Source: DATKQY01 sp035532475 (GTDB taxonomy: Bacteria > Actinomycetota > Acidimicrobiia > Acidimicrobiales > Bog-793). Taken from it: a DNA stretch of 64,000 nucleotides. The translations under genes and the position numbers were made by a program. A model generated the notes under the pieces. The model saw only the letters and a list, made by a program, of their open reading frames with translations, was not told where the DNA came from and searched no databases. How positions within the stretch are numbered: position 1 is the stretch's first letter; the number at the start of each line of letters is the position of its first letter. This document shows positions 18,397 to 28,579 of this stretch, piece after piece. The stretch lies in assembly GCA_035532475.1 (NCBI GenBank), contig DATKQY010000027.1:104667-168666 (forward strand), in the 5' to 3' direction.

Positions 18397-20109
18397 ATGT
18401 CGAGCGACGAGCGAGCAGGTGCCCCGGCTGTCGGCCGGTCCCTCAAGATCCACAGCCAGGACGTCACCGAGGGGCCGCGGCGCGCCGGCGCGCGCGCGAT
18501 GCTCCGGGCCGTCGGGATGCGCGACGAGGACTTCGCCAAGGCCCAGATCGGCATCGCCTCGACGTGGAACGAGGTCACCCCCTGCAACCTCTCGCTCGAC
18601 CGGCTCGCCAAGCGGGCGAAGGAGGGGGTGCGGGCGGCGGGCGGCTTTCCGTTCGAGTTCGGGGCGATCACCGTGTCCGACGGGATCTCGATGGGCCACG
18701 AGGGGATGCACGCCTCGCTCGTGAGCCGTGAGGTGATCACCGACTCGGTCGAGGTCGTGATGCACGCCGAGCGCTTCGACGGCTTCGTCGGGCTCGCGGG
18801 CTGCGACAAGTCGCTGCCGGCGATGCTGATGGCGGCGGCCCGGCTCGATCTGCCGAGCGTCTTCGTCTACGCCGGCACGATCCTGCCCGGGCACTGGAAC
18901 GGCAAGACGCTCGACATCGTGAGCGTGTTCGAGGCGATCGGGGCCCACGCGGCGGGCGACATCGACGACGAGACGCTGTACCAGATCGAGAAGAACGCCT
19001 GCCCGACGGAGGGCGCGTGCGCGGGGATGTTCACGGCGAACACCATGGCCGCCATCGGCGAGGGGCTCGGGATGTCGCTGCCCGCGGGCTCGTCGGCCCC
19101 CTCCGTCGACCGACGCCGCGACGACGTCGCCTACGACTCCGGCCGGGCCGTCATGGCGCTCCTCGAGCTTGGGATCCGTCCCCGCCAGATCATGACGAAG
19201 GAGGCGTTCGAGAACGCCATCGCCCTCACCATGGCGCTCGGCGGCTCGACGAACGCCGTGCTCCACCTCCTCGCGATCGCCAACGAGGCGCGCGTCGAGC
19301 TGAGCATCGACGACTTCTCGCGCGTCGGTGCGCGGGTGCCCCACGTGGCCGACATGAAGCCGCACGGGAAGTTCCACATGGTCGACCTCGACCGCGTCGG
19401 CGGCGTCCCCGTCGTGCTCAAGATGCTCCTCGACGAGGGGCACCTCCACGGCGACTGCCTGACCGTCACCGGCCGCACGATGGCCGAGAACCTCGAGCTG
19501 CTCGACCCCCCCGCCCCCGACGGCGTCGTCGTCCACGCCGCGTCGGCGCCGATCCACGCACGCGGCGGCATCGTCATCCTGCGGGGCTCGCTCGCTCCGC
19601 AGGGCGCCGTCGTGAAGATCGCCGGCACCGACCTCGAGCGTTTCGAGGGGACCGCGCGCGTCTTCGACGGCGAGGGCCTGGCGATGGACGCCATCTTGGC
19701 GGGCGAGATCCGCCCGGGCACGGTGCTCGTCGTCCGCTACGAGGGACCGAAGGGCGGCCCGGGCATGCGCGAGATGCTCGCCGTCACCGCCGCGCTCACC
19801 GGTGCCGGGCGCGGGGGCGACTGCGCGCTCGTCACCGACGGCCGCTTCTCCGGGGGCACGCGGGGCCTGTGCGTCGGCCACGTCGCCCCCGAGGCGACGG
19901 TGGGCGGCCCGATCGCACTCGTCGCCGACGGCGACCGCATCGTGATCGACGCCCTGGCCGGCACGCTCGACGTCGCGCTCGACGAGGCGGAGCTGCAGCG
20001 CCGCCGGGACGGATGGGAGCCGCTCGCCCCCCGTTACACCCGGGGCGTGCTGGCGAAGTACGCGCGGCTCGCCTCGGGCGCCGAGCGTGGGGCGATCACC
20101 GAGGCGTGA
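18397..20109 (+). CDS. ilvD: Dihydroxy-acid dehydratase
   Basis: A protein of 570 residues. It catalyses the common third step of isoleucine and valine synthesis. SLKIHSQDVTEGPRRAGARAML is the standard opening. The Fe-S ligands are in NEVTPCNLSLD, LAGCDKSLPAML and CPTEGACAGMFTANTM. GRFSGGTRGLCVGHVAPEA near the end is diagnostic. TAACGT at 18384-18389 lies seven bases before the ATG, so transcription may be leaderless. It precedes the attenuated ilvBNC operon but is separated from it by 107 bases and that operon's own promoter. Confidence 0.97.
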   Translation: MSSDERAGAPAVGRSLKIHSQDVTEGPRRAGARAMLRAVGMRDEDFAKAQIGIASTWNEVTPCNLSLDRLAKRAKEGVRAAGGFPFEFGAITVSDGISMGHEGMHASLVSREVITDSVEVVMHAERFDGFVGLAGCDKSLPAMLMAAARLDLPSVFVYAGTILPGHWNGKTLDIVSVFEAIGAHAAGDIDDETLYQIEKNACPTEGACAGMFTANTMAAIGEGLGMSLPAGSSAPSVDRRRDDVAYDSGRAVMALLELGIRPRQIMTKEAFENAIALTMALGGSTNAVLHLLAIANEARVELSIDDFSRVGARVPHVADMKPHGKFHMVDLDRVGGVPVVLKMLLDEGHLHGDCLTVTGRTMAENLELLDPPAPDGVVVHAASAPIHARGGIVILRGSLAPQGAVVKIAGTDLERFEGTARVFDGEGLAMDAILAGEIRPGTVLVVRYEGPKGGPGMREMLAVTAALTGAGRGGDCALVTDGRFSGGTRGLCVGHVAPEATVGGPIALVADGDRIVIDALAGTLDVALDEAELQRRRDGWEPLAPRYTRGVLAKYARLASGAERGAITEA

Positions 20110-20179
20110 CCGCCGGGCCCCGGTGGGCGCCGCGCGGGCGACGCCCGCGGGACGCGCGCGGGCGCCCGGGTCCCTCCGC

Positions 20180-20208
20180 TTGCCGAGGCGTGCCGGCTCT
20201 GCCAAGAT
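20180..20208 (+). promoter_or_regulatory. Promoter of the ilvBNC operon
   Basis: TTGCCG (20180-20185) and CAAGAT (20203-20208) are separated by 17 bp. The expected transcription start falls at or just before the leader-peptide ATG at 20217, which would make the leader peptide leaderless. Matches to consensus are moderate (TTG plus C; A, A and T in the -10). Confidence 0.55.
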
Positions 20209-20216
20209 CTGGGGTG

Positions 20217-20252
20217 ATGCAGCCCACCATCATCGTCGTACTCCTCACCTAG
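20217..20252 (+). CDS. ilvBNC leader peptide (MQPTIIVVLLT)
   Basis: An 11-residue frame with paired Ile-Ile, Val-Val and Leu-Leu codons (ATC ATC GTC GTA CTC CTC), followed at once by a hairpin and an intrinsic terminator, then ilvB. This is the classic composition of a branched-chain attenuator leader, sensing all three amino acids. The codon GTA is uncommon in this GC-rich sequence and could strengthen the pause. No Shine-Dalgarno is visible, consistent with a leaderless start. Confidence 0.85.
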   Translation: MQPTIIVVLLT

Positions 20253-20280
20253 CGCACAGCGGCCCCGCCGTGTGTGCGCT
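20251..20280 (+). promoter_or_regulatory. Leader hairpin of the ilv attenuator
   Basis: AGCGCACA (20251-20258) pairs perfectly with TGTGCGCT (20273-20280) around a GC-rich loop. The stem begins inside the stop codon of the leader peptide, so a ribosome finishing the peptide would cover its 5' arm. It ends three bases before the terminator stem and does not overlap it. The alternative antiterminator pairing needs RNA folding. Confidence 0.75.
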
Positions 20281-20283
20281 GTC

Positions 20284-20313
20284 GACCTCCCGAAAGGGGG
20301 GTCGTTCTGTTTT
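20284..20313 (+). terminator. Intrinsic terminator of the ilv attenuator
   Basis: GACCTCCC (20284-20291), loop GAAA, GGGGGGTC (20296-20303), then GTTCTGTTTT. It forms an eight-pair stem with one G-U pair, a GNRA-type tetraloop and a T-rich tail. It lies 100 bases before ilvB, between leader peptide and structural genes, as expected for attenuation. Confidence 0.85.
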
Positions 20314-20413
20314 CCGGGTGCGGGAACGGCGGCACGGCATCCGGGAGCCCGAGGGCCTCTTGCCGCTGGCCGGAAGCACCGCCGATGGCGGACGGAGCAA
20401 GACTGAGGGAGAC

Positions 20414-22174
20414 ATGGAGCTCACGGGAGCACAGGCGCTCATCAAGAGCCTGGAGACACAGGGCGTGGAGGTCGTCTTCGGCCTCCCCGGAGGAGCGATC
20501 CTCCCCGTCTACGACCCGATCATCGACTCGTCGATCCGCCACATCCTCGTCCGCCACGAGCAGGGCGCGGGGCACGCCGCCGAGGGCTACGCGCAGGTGA
20601 CGGGCCGCCCCGGCGTGGCGATGGTGACGAGCGGGCCCGGGGCGACGAACATCGTCACGCCGCTCGCCGACGCCTACATGGACTCGATCCCGCTCGTCGT
20701 CGTGAGCGGCCAGGTGGCGACGAGCGCGATCGGCACCGACGCCTTCCAAGAGGTCGACACGACCGGGATCACGCTCGGGGTGACGAAGCACAACTGGCTC
20801 GTCACGGACCCCGCGGAGATCCCCCAGGTCGTGGCCGAGGCCTTCCACATCGCCACGACCGGCCGGCCCGGGCCGGTGCTGATCGACTTCCCGAAGGACG
20901 TCGCCAACGCCCGCACGACCTTCGAGCCGCCGCCGCCGCTCGACCTGCCGGGCTACAAGCCCCCGACGACCCCAGATCCCGCGGCGATCGAGGAGGCGGC
21001 GCGCCTCATCGCCGCCGCCGAGCGCCCGGTGATCTACGCCGGCGGCGGCATCGTGAAGTCCGGGGCCGCCGAGGCGTTGCGGGCGCTCGCCGACGTGAGC
21101 GGCGCTCCGGTCACGACGACGCTGATGGGTCGTGGCGGCTTCCCCGAGAGTGACCCGCGCTGGCTCGGGATGCCAGGCATGCACGGCAGCTACGCCGCCG
21201 TCACGGCGATGCAGCGGTCGGACCTGCTGATCGCGCTCGGGGTCCGCTTCGACGACCGGGTCACCGGCAAGGTCTCGGCGTTCGCGCCCGGCGCGAAGGT
21301 CATCCACGTGGAGGTCGACCGGGCGGAGATCGGCAAGGTGCGCCGCGCCGACGTCGCGGTCAACGCCGACTGCCGGCTCGCCGTCGAGGCCCTCGTCGAC
21401 GCCCTGCGCCGCCTCGCGAGCGAGCGGCCGGGCTCGTTCGGCGCCGGGCGGCTGGCACCGTGGACGGCGCTGCTTCGCGGCTGGAAGGAGCGCTTCCCCT
21501 TCACCTACGACCGCGAGGACGAGCGGAGCGGCTCGATCACCTCGGGCCTCGCGCCGCTGAAGCCGCAGTACGTCGTCGAGGAGCTTCGGCGCTCGACGCC
21601 CGACGACGCGATCCTCGTGTCGGGCGTGGGACAGCACCAGATGTGGGCCGCCCAGTTCTGGCGGTTCGAGCACCCGCGGACCTGGGTCAACTCGGGCGGC
21701 CTCGGGACGATGGGCTTCGCGGTCCCCGCGGCGCTCGGGGCCAAGGTCGGCCGCCCCGAGAAGATGGTCTGGGCGGTCGACGGCGACGGGTGCTTCCAGA
21801 TGACCGCGCAAGAGCTCGTGACCGCGTCCGCCGAGCGGATCCCGATCAAGGTGGCGATCCTGAACAACGCCTATCTCGGCATGGTCCGCCAGTGGCAGCA
21901 CATGTTCTACGAGGAGCGCTACTCCGAGGTCTACCTCTCGTCCGACCTTCCCGACTACGTGCGCTGGGCCGAGGCGATGGGCTGCGTCGGGCTGCGCGTC
22001 AGCTCGCCGGAGGAGGTGGTGCCGGCCATCGAGAAGGCGAACGAGATCGACGACCGGCCGGTCGTCATCGACTTTCGCACCGACTCGATGGAGCAGGTGT
22101 ACCCGATGGTGCCCGCCGGGTCGTCGAACGACGACATCGTCGTGCACCCGAGCCAGGCGGGGCTTGCCCGGTGA
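20414..22174 (+). CDS. ilvB: Acetolactate synthase large subunit
   Basis: A protein of 586 residues, a TPP- and FAD-dependent enzyme making acetolactate or acetohydroxybutyrate. ELTGAQALIKSLETQGVEVVFGLPGG is the usual start. The catalytic Glu is in ILVRHEQGAGHAAEGYA. AFQEVDTTGITLGVTKHNWLV and the TPP motif (WAVDGDGCFQMTAQELVT ... ILNNAYLGMVRQWQ) are present. GGGAG lies just before the ATG. It is the first structural gene after the attenuator, with ilvN overlapping its stop by GTGA and ilvC following. Confidence 0.97.
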   Translation: MELTGAQALIKSLETQGVEVVFGLPGGAILPVYDPIIDSSIRHILVRHEQGAGHAAEGYAQVTGRPGVAMVTSGPGATNIVTPLADAYMDSIPLVVVSGQVATSAIGTDAFQEVDTTGITLGVTKHNWLVTDPAEIPQVVAEAFHIATTGRPGPVLIDFPKDVANARTTFEPPPPLDLPGYKPPTTPDPAAIEEAARLIAAAERPVIYAGGGIVKSGAAEALRALADVSGAPVTTTLMGRGGFPESDPRWLGMPGMHGSYAAVTAMQRSDLLIALGVRFDDRVTGKVSAFAPGAKVIHVEVDRAEIGKVRRADVAVNADCRLAVEALVDALRRLASERPGSFGAGRLAPWTALLRGWKERFPFTYDREDERSGSITSGLAPLKPQYVVEELRRSTPDDAILVSGVGQHQMWAAQFWRFEHPRTWVNSGGLGTMGFAVPAALGAKVGRPEKMVWAVDGDGCFQMTAQELVTASAERIPIKVAILNNAYLGMVRQWQHMFYEERYSEVYLSSDLPDYVRWAEAMGCVGLRVSSPEEVVPAIEKANEIDDRPVVIDFRTDSMEQVYPMVPAGSSNDDIVVHPSQAGLAR

Positions 22175-22716
22175 GCGCCGTGGCAGGCGCGCCGGCGCGC
22201 GGCGGCGACGACAGGGTCCGCCACCACCTGGTGGCGCTCCTCGTCGAGAACAAGGCGGGCGTGCTCGCGCGCATCGCGGGGCTGTTCTCGCGCCGGGGCT
22301 TCAACATCTTCTCCCTCGCCGTCGCACCGACGCACGACCCGCGCTTTTCGCGTGTCTCGATCGTGGTGGACGTCGAGTCGGCCCCGCTCCAGCAGGTGGT
22401 CGACCAGCTGGACAAGCTGGTGAACGTCGTCGAGATCACCGAGCTCCACCCCGATGACGCGCGCGAGGCGGAGCTGTTGCTCGTCACCGTCTCGGTGGAC
22501 GAGGACGACCGGGCCGAGGTCGAGGCCCTTGCGAGCGCCGGCGGCGGCAGCGTCGTCGACGCCGTGCCCGGAGCCGTCACGGTGATGCTCGCGGCGGACC
22601 CCGCCGTCGTCGACGACTTCGAGGACGCGATGCGCGAGCACGGGATCGTCGAGCTCCAGCGCACCGGCAGGATCGCGCTTCCTAAGCTGAGCGCCGACGG
22701 CGCCAGCGGCGCGTGA
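22171..22716 (+). CDS. ilvN: Acetolactate synthase small (regulatory) subunit
   Basis: A protein of 181 residues from a GTG overlapping the ilvB stop. The N-terminal ACT domain is clear (HLVALLVENKAGVLARIAGLFSRRGFNIFSLAVAPT). The second half (LLVTVSVDEDDRAEVEAL) is the C-terminal ALS small-subunit domain. It confers valine feedback inhibition and stimulates IlvB. The length is at the long end of the family because of an N-terminal extension of about 15 residues. Confidence 0.96.
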   Translation: MSAVAGAPARGGDDRVRHHLVALLVENKAGVLARIAGLFSRRGFNIFSLAVAPTHDPRFSRVSIVVDVESAPLQQVVDQLDKLVNVVEITELHPDDAREAELLLVTVSVDEDDRAEVEALASAGGGSVVDAVPGAVTVMLAADPAVVDDFEDAMREHGIVELQRTGRIALPKLSADGASGA

Positions 22717-22799
22717 CGCCCGCGCGCGCCGCGTCCCGGCCGGCCGTCGCCGAGGCAGCACCCACCCCGAGAACAGCAACAGAGAGGTAGCGAGGAACG

Positions 22800-23825
<1,026 letters not shown>

Positions 23826-23880
23826 GCCGCCCGAGCGGCGCCGCGCCCGGCGAGGTGCCGGTGCGCCCCGGCGGCGCCGC

Positions 23881-24942
23881 TCAGGCGGTCGTCACCCGCA
23901 CGACCGGCTTCAGCAGGGTTGGGTCGCGGCGCGAGGCCTGCAGCGCGTCGAGGCTCTCGTCGAGGTCGAAGTGCGCGTCCACGAGCGCGTCGAGGTCGAC
24001 GGCGCCCGAGGCCACAAGGGCGATGGCGCGCGGATAGGTGTTGGCGTAGCGGAAGGTCCCGGTGACCCAGATCTCGCGGGTCTGGATCGTGGCGTGCGGC
24101 AGCGCCACCTCGGGGGAGGCGCACATGCCGACGAGGACGGCAATCCCGGCCGGCCGGACCGCCCGGATGCCGTCGGCGATCGCCGCCTGCGCGCCGGTGC
24201 AGTCGACGAAGACGTCGCAGCCGCCACCGGCGGCCTCGAGCGAGCCGGTCCGGGCGTCCACCGTCGCGGTGGCGCCGAGCCGCAGGGCACGCTCGAGACG
24301 GAGCGGGTTGACGTCGCTCAGGATCACCTCGGCGGCCCCGGCGGCTTGCGCCGCCATCGCCACGACCGCGCCGATCGGCCCCGCGCCGGCGATCGCGACG
24401 CGCGAGCCGACGGTGACGCCCGCCTTGCCGCACGCCCACAGGCCGACCGACAGCGGCTCGACGAGCGCTCCCGCGTCGTCGGAGATCTCGTCGGGCAGCG
24501 CGTGGGCGAAGTCCTCGTCGATGCAGACGTAGCGCGTGAGGGTGCCGTCGACCGGCGGCGTCGCGAAGAACACGACGTCGGCGCAGAGGTTGTAGTGGCC
24601 TTCGCGGCACTCCCGGCACCTGCTGCAGGGGACGCCGGGTTCGAGGGCGACCCGCTGGCCGAGCGGGTGGCGCCCGGCCCGCTCGCCCCGGCCGACGACG
24701 ACGCCGGAGGTCTCGTGCCCGAGCACCAGCGGGGCGCGCACCACGAAGTCGCCGATGCGTCCCTCCTCGAAGTAGTGGACGTCCGACCCGCAGACGCCGA
24801 CGGAGCGCACCTCGACGAGCACCTCGGCGGGGCCGGGCACGGGCACCGGGCGCTCCTCGATGCGCACGTCGCCGATGCCGTACAGCACGGCGGCGACGTT
24901 GGCCCCGAGGCCCTCGCGCGCGGCGTCCCCGCCGCCCGTCAC
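23881..24942 (-). CDS. Zinc-dependent alcohol dehydrogenase, sorbitol/threonine-dehydrogenase type
   Basis: A medium-chain dehydrogenase of 353 residues. Catalytic zinc ligands are in SVGVCGSDVHYFEEGRIGDF and LGHETSGVV. The structural zinc Cys set is CSRCRECREGHYNLC. The cofactor loop VAIAGAGPIGAVVAMAA fits NAD. VHYFEEGRIG is typical of L-iditol/xylitol dehydrogenases. It starts 12 bases after the stop of the esterase gene, so the two are probably one transcript. The substrate is unproven. Confidence 0.88.
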   Translation of the reverse strand: MTGGGDAAREGLGANVAAVLYGIGDVRIEERPVPVPGPAEVLVEVRSVGVCGSDVHYFEEGRIGDFVVRAPLVLGHETSGVVVGRGERAGRHPLGQRVALEPGVPCSRCRECREGHYNLCADVVFFATPPVDGTLTRYVCIDEDFAHALPDEISDDAGALVEPLSVGLWACGKAGVTVGSRVAIAGAGPIGAVVAMAAQAAGAAEVILSDVNPLRLERALRLGATATVDARTGSLEAAGGGCDVFVDCTGAQAAIADGIRAVRPAGIAVLVGMCASPEVALPHATIQTREIWVTGTFRYANTYPRAIALVASGAVDLDALVDAHFDLDESLDALQASRRDPTLLKPVVRVTTA

Positions 24943-24954
24943 CGGAGGCCCCCC

Positions 24955-25896
24955 TCAGCCGGCGGCCAGGGCGCGCCGCAGCGCCTGGACCTGGTCGTCG
25001 ATCGCGCGGCGCCCGACGGCGGCGCCGAGCGCCGGGCGGTCGAAGCCGTGGAACGCGGCGGGGAACTGGTGGAGCTCGGTCGGCACGCCCGCGGCGCTCA
25101 GCCGGAGCGCGTACGCCGCCCCCTCGTCGCGGAGCGGGTCGAGCTCGGCCGTCATCACGTAGGCCGGCGGCAGCCCGGACAGGTCGGCGGCCCGCGACGG
25201 CGCCGCCGTCGCCGGGACGTCGGTGCGCTCCTCGCGGCCCACTCCGAGGTAGATGTCCCACATCTGGCGCGACGCGGTCGCGTCCCAGGGCGGGACGCCG
25301 ACGAACTGGGCCATCGAGACCGACTCCAGGCGGTCGTCGAGCGCCGGCTGCACCAGCAGCTGGAAGGCGACGGCGGGGCCGCCCTCGTCGCGTGCGCGGA
25401 TCGCGCTCGCCGCGGCGAGCCCGCCGCCGGCGCTCGAGCCGGCCACCGCCAGCCGGCCCGCGTCGACGCCGAGCTCGTCGCCGGCCGAGGCGGCCCACTC
25501 CACGGCGGCGTAGCAGTCGTCGAGACCGCGGGGGTACCGGTGCTCGGGTGCGAGGCGGTAGTCGACCGAGACGACGACGCAGCCCGCCTCCGACGAGTAG
25601 CAGAGGCAGCGGTCGTGGTCGGTCTCGAGGTCCCCGAGGATGTAGCCGCCGCCGTGGAAGAAGACCGCGCAGCCGAGCGGCGAGCCGCTCCGGCCCTCCG
25701 GCTGGTAGACGCGGACCCGCACGCCGTCCTCGTTGCGTGCCGAGGGGATCGTCCGGTCGACGAAACTGGCGCGCCACGATGCGGGCGGCGCCCCGGCCGC
25801 GGCGAACCGCTGCGCCGACGCCGCGCGCGCCGCGGGCACGTCGCTCAGGTCGACGAGGGAGAGGCTCGGCAGCACCTTGGCGAGATCGGGGTCCAT
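24955..25896 (-). CDS. Hormone-sensitive-lipase-family esterase
   Basis: A protein of 313 residues. CAVFFHGGGYILGDLETDHDR is the HGGG oxyanion motif of family IV esterases, VAVAGSSAGGGLAAA holds the nucleophile Ser, TAELDPLRDEG the acid and FPAAFHGFDRPA the His. YRLAPEHRYP is also canonical. I chose the ATG with GGGAG upstream; the open frame extends further 5' but overlaps serC antisense to sense. It probably forms an operon with the downstream dehydrogenase. Confidence 0.9.
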   Translation of the reverse strand: MDPDLAKVLPSLSLVDLSDVPAARAASAQRFAAAGAPPASWRASFVDRTIPSARNEDGVRVRVYQPEGRSGSPLGCAVFFHGGGYILGDLETDHDRCLCYSSEAGCVVVSVDYRLAPEHRYPRGLDDCYAAVEWAASAGDELGVDAGRLAVAGSSAGGGLAAASAIRARDEGGPAVAFQLLVQPALDDRLESVSMAQFVGVPPWDATASRQMWDIYLGVGREERTDVPATAAPSRAADLSGLPPAYVMTAELDPLRDEGAAYALRLSAAGVPTELHQFPAAFHGFDRPALGAAVGRRAIDDQVQALRRALAAG

Positions 25897-25969
25897 CGGG
25901 TCTCCCGGGGTCGGGGTCGGGACGGGTCGCGCCGGCGGGTGCACCCCCGCCGGCTCGACCCTCGGCGGC

Positions 25970-27100
25970 TCAGGCGGTGCGCTCGACCACGTAGTCGATG
26001 CACGCGGTGACGGCCTCGACGTCCTCCGCGTCGATCGTCGGGAACATCGCGATGCGCAGCTGGTTGCGGCCGAGCTTGCGGTAGGGGTCGGTGTCGACGA
26101 TCCCGTTGGCGCGCAGCGTCTTGGCCACCTCCTTGGCGTCGACCGCGTCGACGAAGTCCACCGTCGCGACGACGCGGCTGCGGTCGTCCGGCTTGGCGAC
26201 GAAGGGGGTCGCGAACTCGGCACGCTCGGCCCAGCCGTAGAGGATCTCGGCCGAGCGGTCCGAGCGCGAGGCCGACCACTCGAGCCCGCCGTTGCGGTTG
26301 AACCACTCGACCTGCTCGGCGAGGAGCAGCAGCGTGACGAGCGCCGGGGTGTTGTAGGTCTGGTCGAGGCGCGAGTTCTCGATCGCGATCGTCAGGTCGA
26401 AAAAGGCGGGGACCCAGCGCCCGCTCGCCCTAACGCGCTCGACCCGCTCGAGGGCCGCGGGCGAGAGGGCGGCGAGCCACAGGCCGCCTTCGGACCCGAA
26501 GCACTTCTGGGGGGCGAAGTAGTAGGCGTCGACCTCGGCGGGGTCGAAGCGGAGCCCGCCCGCCGCCGAGGTGGCGTCGACGAGGACGAGCCCGCCCGCC
26601 GGCTCGCCGTCCGCGGACTGCGGGCGCCGCACGGTCGTTTGGACGCCGGTCGAGGTCTCGTTTTGCGTCAGCGCGTAGGCGTCGACCCCGGTGTTGGCGG
26701 CCGGGTCGGGGTGCGTCCCGGGCTCGGAGACGAGCACCTCCGGCTCCGCGAGGTGTGGCGCCGCCTTCGCCGCGGCCGCGAACTTCGAGGAGAACTCCCC
26801 GAAGGAGCAGTGCTGGCTGCGCGACTCGATCAGGCAGAACGTGGCGATGTCCCAGAACGCGGTGGAGCCCCCGTTGCCGAGCACCACCTCGTAGCCGTCC
26901 GGGAGGCTGAAGAGCTCGGCGATGCCTCGCCGCACGCGGGCGACGACGTCGCGGACGCCGGCCTGGCGGTGGGAGGTGCCGAGGTAGGTCGGGGCGACGG
27001 CGACGAGGGCGTCGATTCCTTCGCTGCGCACCTTCGAGGGTCCGGAGTTGAACCGCCCGTCCCTCGGGAGGAGCGCCTTCGGGATCTCGATGACTGCCAT
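25970..27100 (-). CDS. serC: Phosphoserine aminotransferase, actinobacterial type
   Basis: A protein of 376 residues. The opening PRDGRFNSGPSKVRSEGIDAL and FSLPDGYEVVLGNGGSTAFWDIA match the actinobacterial SerC branch. The PLP Lys is in AYYFAPQKCFGSEGGLW. It converts 3-phosphohydroxypyruvate to phosphoserine. serA lies 1.5 kb away on the other strand, so the serine pathway is split around an aminotransferase gene. It is divergent from that gene, with 80 bases between starts. Vitamin B6 synthesis is a possible second role. Confidence 0.95.
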   Translation of the reverse strand: MAVIEIPKALLPRDGRFNSGPSKVRSEGIDALVAVAPTYLGTSHRQAGVRDVVARVRRGIAELFSLPDGYEVVLGNGGSTAFWDIATFCLIESRSQHCSFGEFSSKFAAAAKAAPHLAEPEVLVSEPGTHPDPAANTGVDAYALTQNETSTGVQTTVRRPQSADGEPAGGLVLVDATSAAGGLRFDPAEVDAYYFAPQKCFGSEGGLWLAALSPAALERVERVRASGRWVPAFFDLTIAIENSRLDQTYNTPALVTLLLLAEQVEWFNRNGGLEWSASRSDRSAEILYGWAERAEFATPFVAKPDDRSRVVATVDFVDAVDAKEVAKTLRANGIVDTDPYRKLGRNQLRIAMFPTIDAEDVEAVTACIDYVVERTA

Positions 27101-27180
27101 GTCAACCTCCGTCGCGGCCCGCGACGCACCAGCGCCGGCGCGTGTCAGGCCCGTTCGTCGTCTGTGCCAGCATGGCAGGT

Positions 27181-28422
27181 ATGGCCGCTTCCCCTCACAT
27201 CAGCGGGGCCGCCTTCGAGCCCGCCCCCCGCATCTCCCGCCGCGTCGGCGCGGTGAGCCCCTCGGCGACGCTCGCGATCGACGCGAAGGCAAAGGCGATG
27301 AAGGCGGAGGGGCTCGACGTCGTCGGCTTCGGGGCGGGCGAGCCGGATTTTTCGACCCCGGAGGAGATCGTCGAGGCCGCCGTGGCGGCCTGCCGCGACC
27401 CGCGCAACCACCGCTACACACCGACGGCGGGGCTGCCCGAGCTGCGCCGGGCCGTCGTTGACAAGACCGCCCGCGACTCCGGGCTGGTGGTGGTGCCGTC
27501 CCAGGTGCTCGTGACGAACGGCGGCAAGCAGGCGATCGCCAACGCCTTCGCCACGCTCCTCGACCCCGGCGACGAGGTGCTCCTCCCCGCGCCGTACTGG
27601 ACGACCTACCCCGAGGCGGTCGCCCTGGCGGGCGGCGTCCCGGTCGTCGTCGAGACCGACGACTCGACGGGCTTTCGCGCGACCGTGGACCAGCTGCAGG
27701 CCCACGCCTCGTCGCGCACGAAGGTGCTGCTGTTCGTCTCCCCGTCGAACCCGACGGGAGCCGTCTACCGGCGCGAGGAGATCGAGGCCATCGGTCGCCT
27801 GGCGCTCGAGCGGGGCTGGTGGGTGCTGACCGACGAGATCTACGAGCACCTCACCTACGACGAGGTGAAGCACCACTCAATGCCCGTCCTCGTGCCCGAG
27901 CTCGCCGAACGATGCGTCGTGGTGAACGGCGTGGCGAAGACCTACGCCATGACCGGCTGGCGCGTCGGCTGGATGCTCGGTCCGACCGACGTGGTCGAGG
28001 CGGCGACGAACCTGCAGTCCCACGAGACCTCCAACGTGAACAACGTGGCGCAGCGCGCCGCGATCGCCGCGCTGACCGGCGACCTCACGGCGGTGGCGCG
28101 CATGCGCGAGGCGTTCGACCGCCGCCGGCGGACCATCCAGGCGATGCTCGACGCCATCCCCGGCGTCTCCTGCCTGCTGCCGGAGGGCGCCTTCTACGCC
28201 TTCCCCTCGATGCAGGGCGTCCTCGGCCGCGAGATCCGCGGGCGCCGGCCGCAGTCGACGCTGGAGCTCGCCGAGCTCGTGCTCGACGAGGCCCGGGTCG
28301 CCTTCGTCCCCGGCGAGGCGTTCGGCGCGCCGGGCTACGCTCGGTTCTCCTACGCGCTGTCCGACGAGGACCTCGTCCGGGGCGTGGAGCGGATCGCCGA
28401 GCTGTTGGCGGAGGCGCGGTAG
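27181..28422 (+). CDS. Class I aminotransferase, aspartate-aminotransferase-like
   Basis: A protein of 413 residues, of the AspC/prephenate-aminotransferase (Ib) type. GFGAGEPDFSTPEEIVEAA is canonical. HRYTPTAGLPELRRAV, FVSPSNPTGAVYRREEI, the PLP Lys in VVNGVAKTYAMTGWRVGW and the terminal FSYALSDEDLVRGVERI complete it. I favour the ATG at 27181, seven bases after CAGCAT; ATG 27172 and GTG 27142 are alternatives. Its TAG stop is part of a 14-bp tandem repeat. It can supply aspartate, or transaminate prephenate. Confidence 0.92.
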   Translation: MAASPHISGAAFEPAPRISRRVGAVSPSATLAIDAKAKAMKAEGLDVVGFGAGEPDFSTPEEIVEAAVAACRDPRNHRYTPTAGLPELRRAVVDKTARDSGLVVVPSQVLVTNGGKQAIANAFATLLDPGDEVLLPAPYWTTYPEAVALAGGVPVVVETDDSTGFRATVDQLQAHASSRTKVLLFVSPSNPTGAVYRREEIEAIGRLALERGWWVLTDEIYEHLTYDEVKHHSMPVLVPELAERCVVVNGVAKTYAMTGWRVGWMLGPTDVVEAATNLQSHETSNVNNVAQRAAIAALTGDLTAVARMREAFDRRRRTIQAMLDAIPGVSCLLPEGAFYAFPSMQGVLGREIRGRRPQSTLELAELVLDEARVAFVPGEAFGAPGYARFSYALSDEDLVRGVERIAELLAEAR

Positions 28423-28456
28423 CGGGGGCGCGGTAGCGGGGGCGCGGTAGCGGGGG
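28415..28456. repeat. Three tandem 14-bp units over the aminotransferase stop codon
   Basis: The unit CGCGGTAGCGGGGG occurs three times in perfect tandem. The TAG stop of the upstream gene lies in the first unit, and each further unit repeats the GGTAG, giving two more TAG triplets. A G-run follows. No hairpin partner is evident, so it is more likely slippage expansion than a terminator. Confidence 0.85.
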
Positions 28457-28579
28457 GGGGCACCATGCCGGCCGCCCCAGCGCCGAGGCGCACCGGCGGC
28501 CGTGGAGCAGGGCGGGCCCGGGGGTGTGCGGGCGAGCGACGAAACGGGAACCCGACACGGAGAGGAAGCGGCACACACC

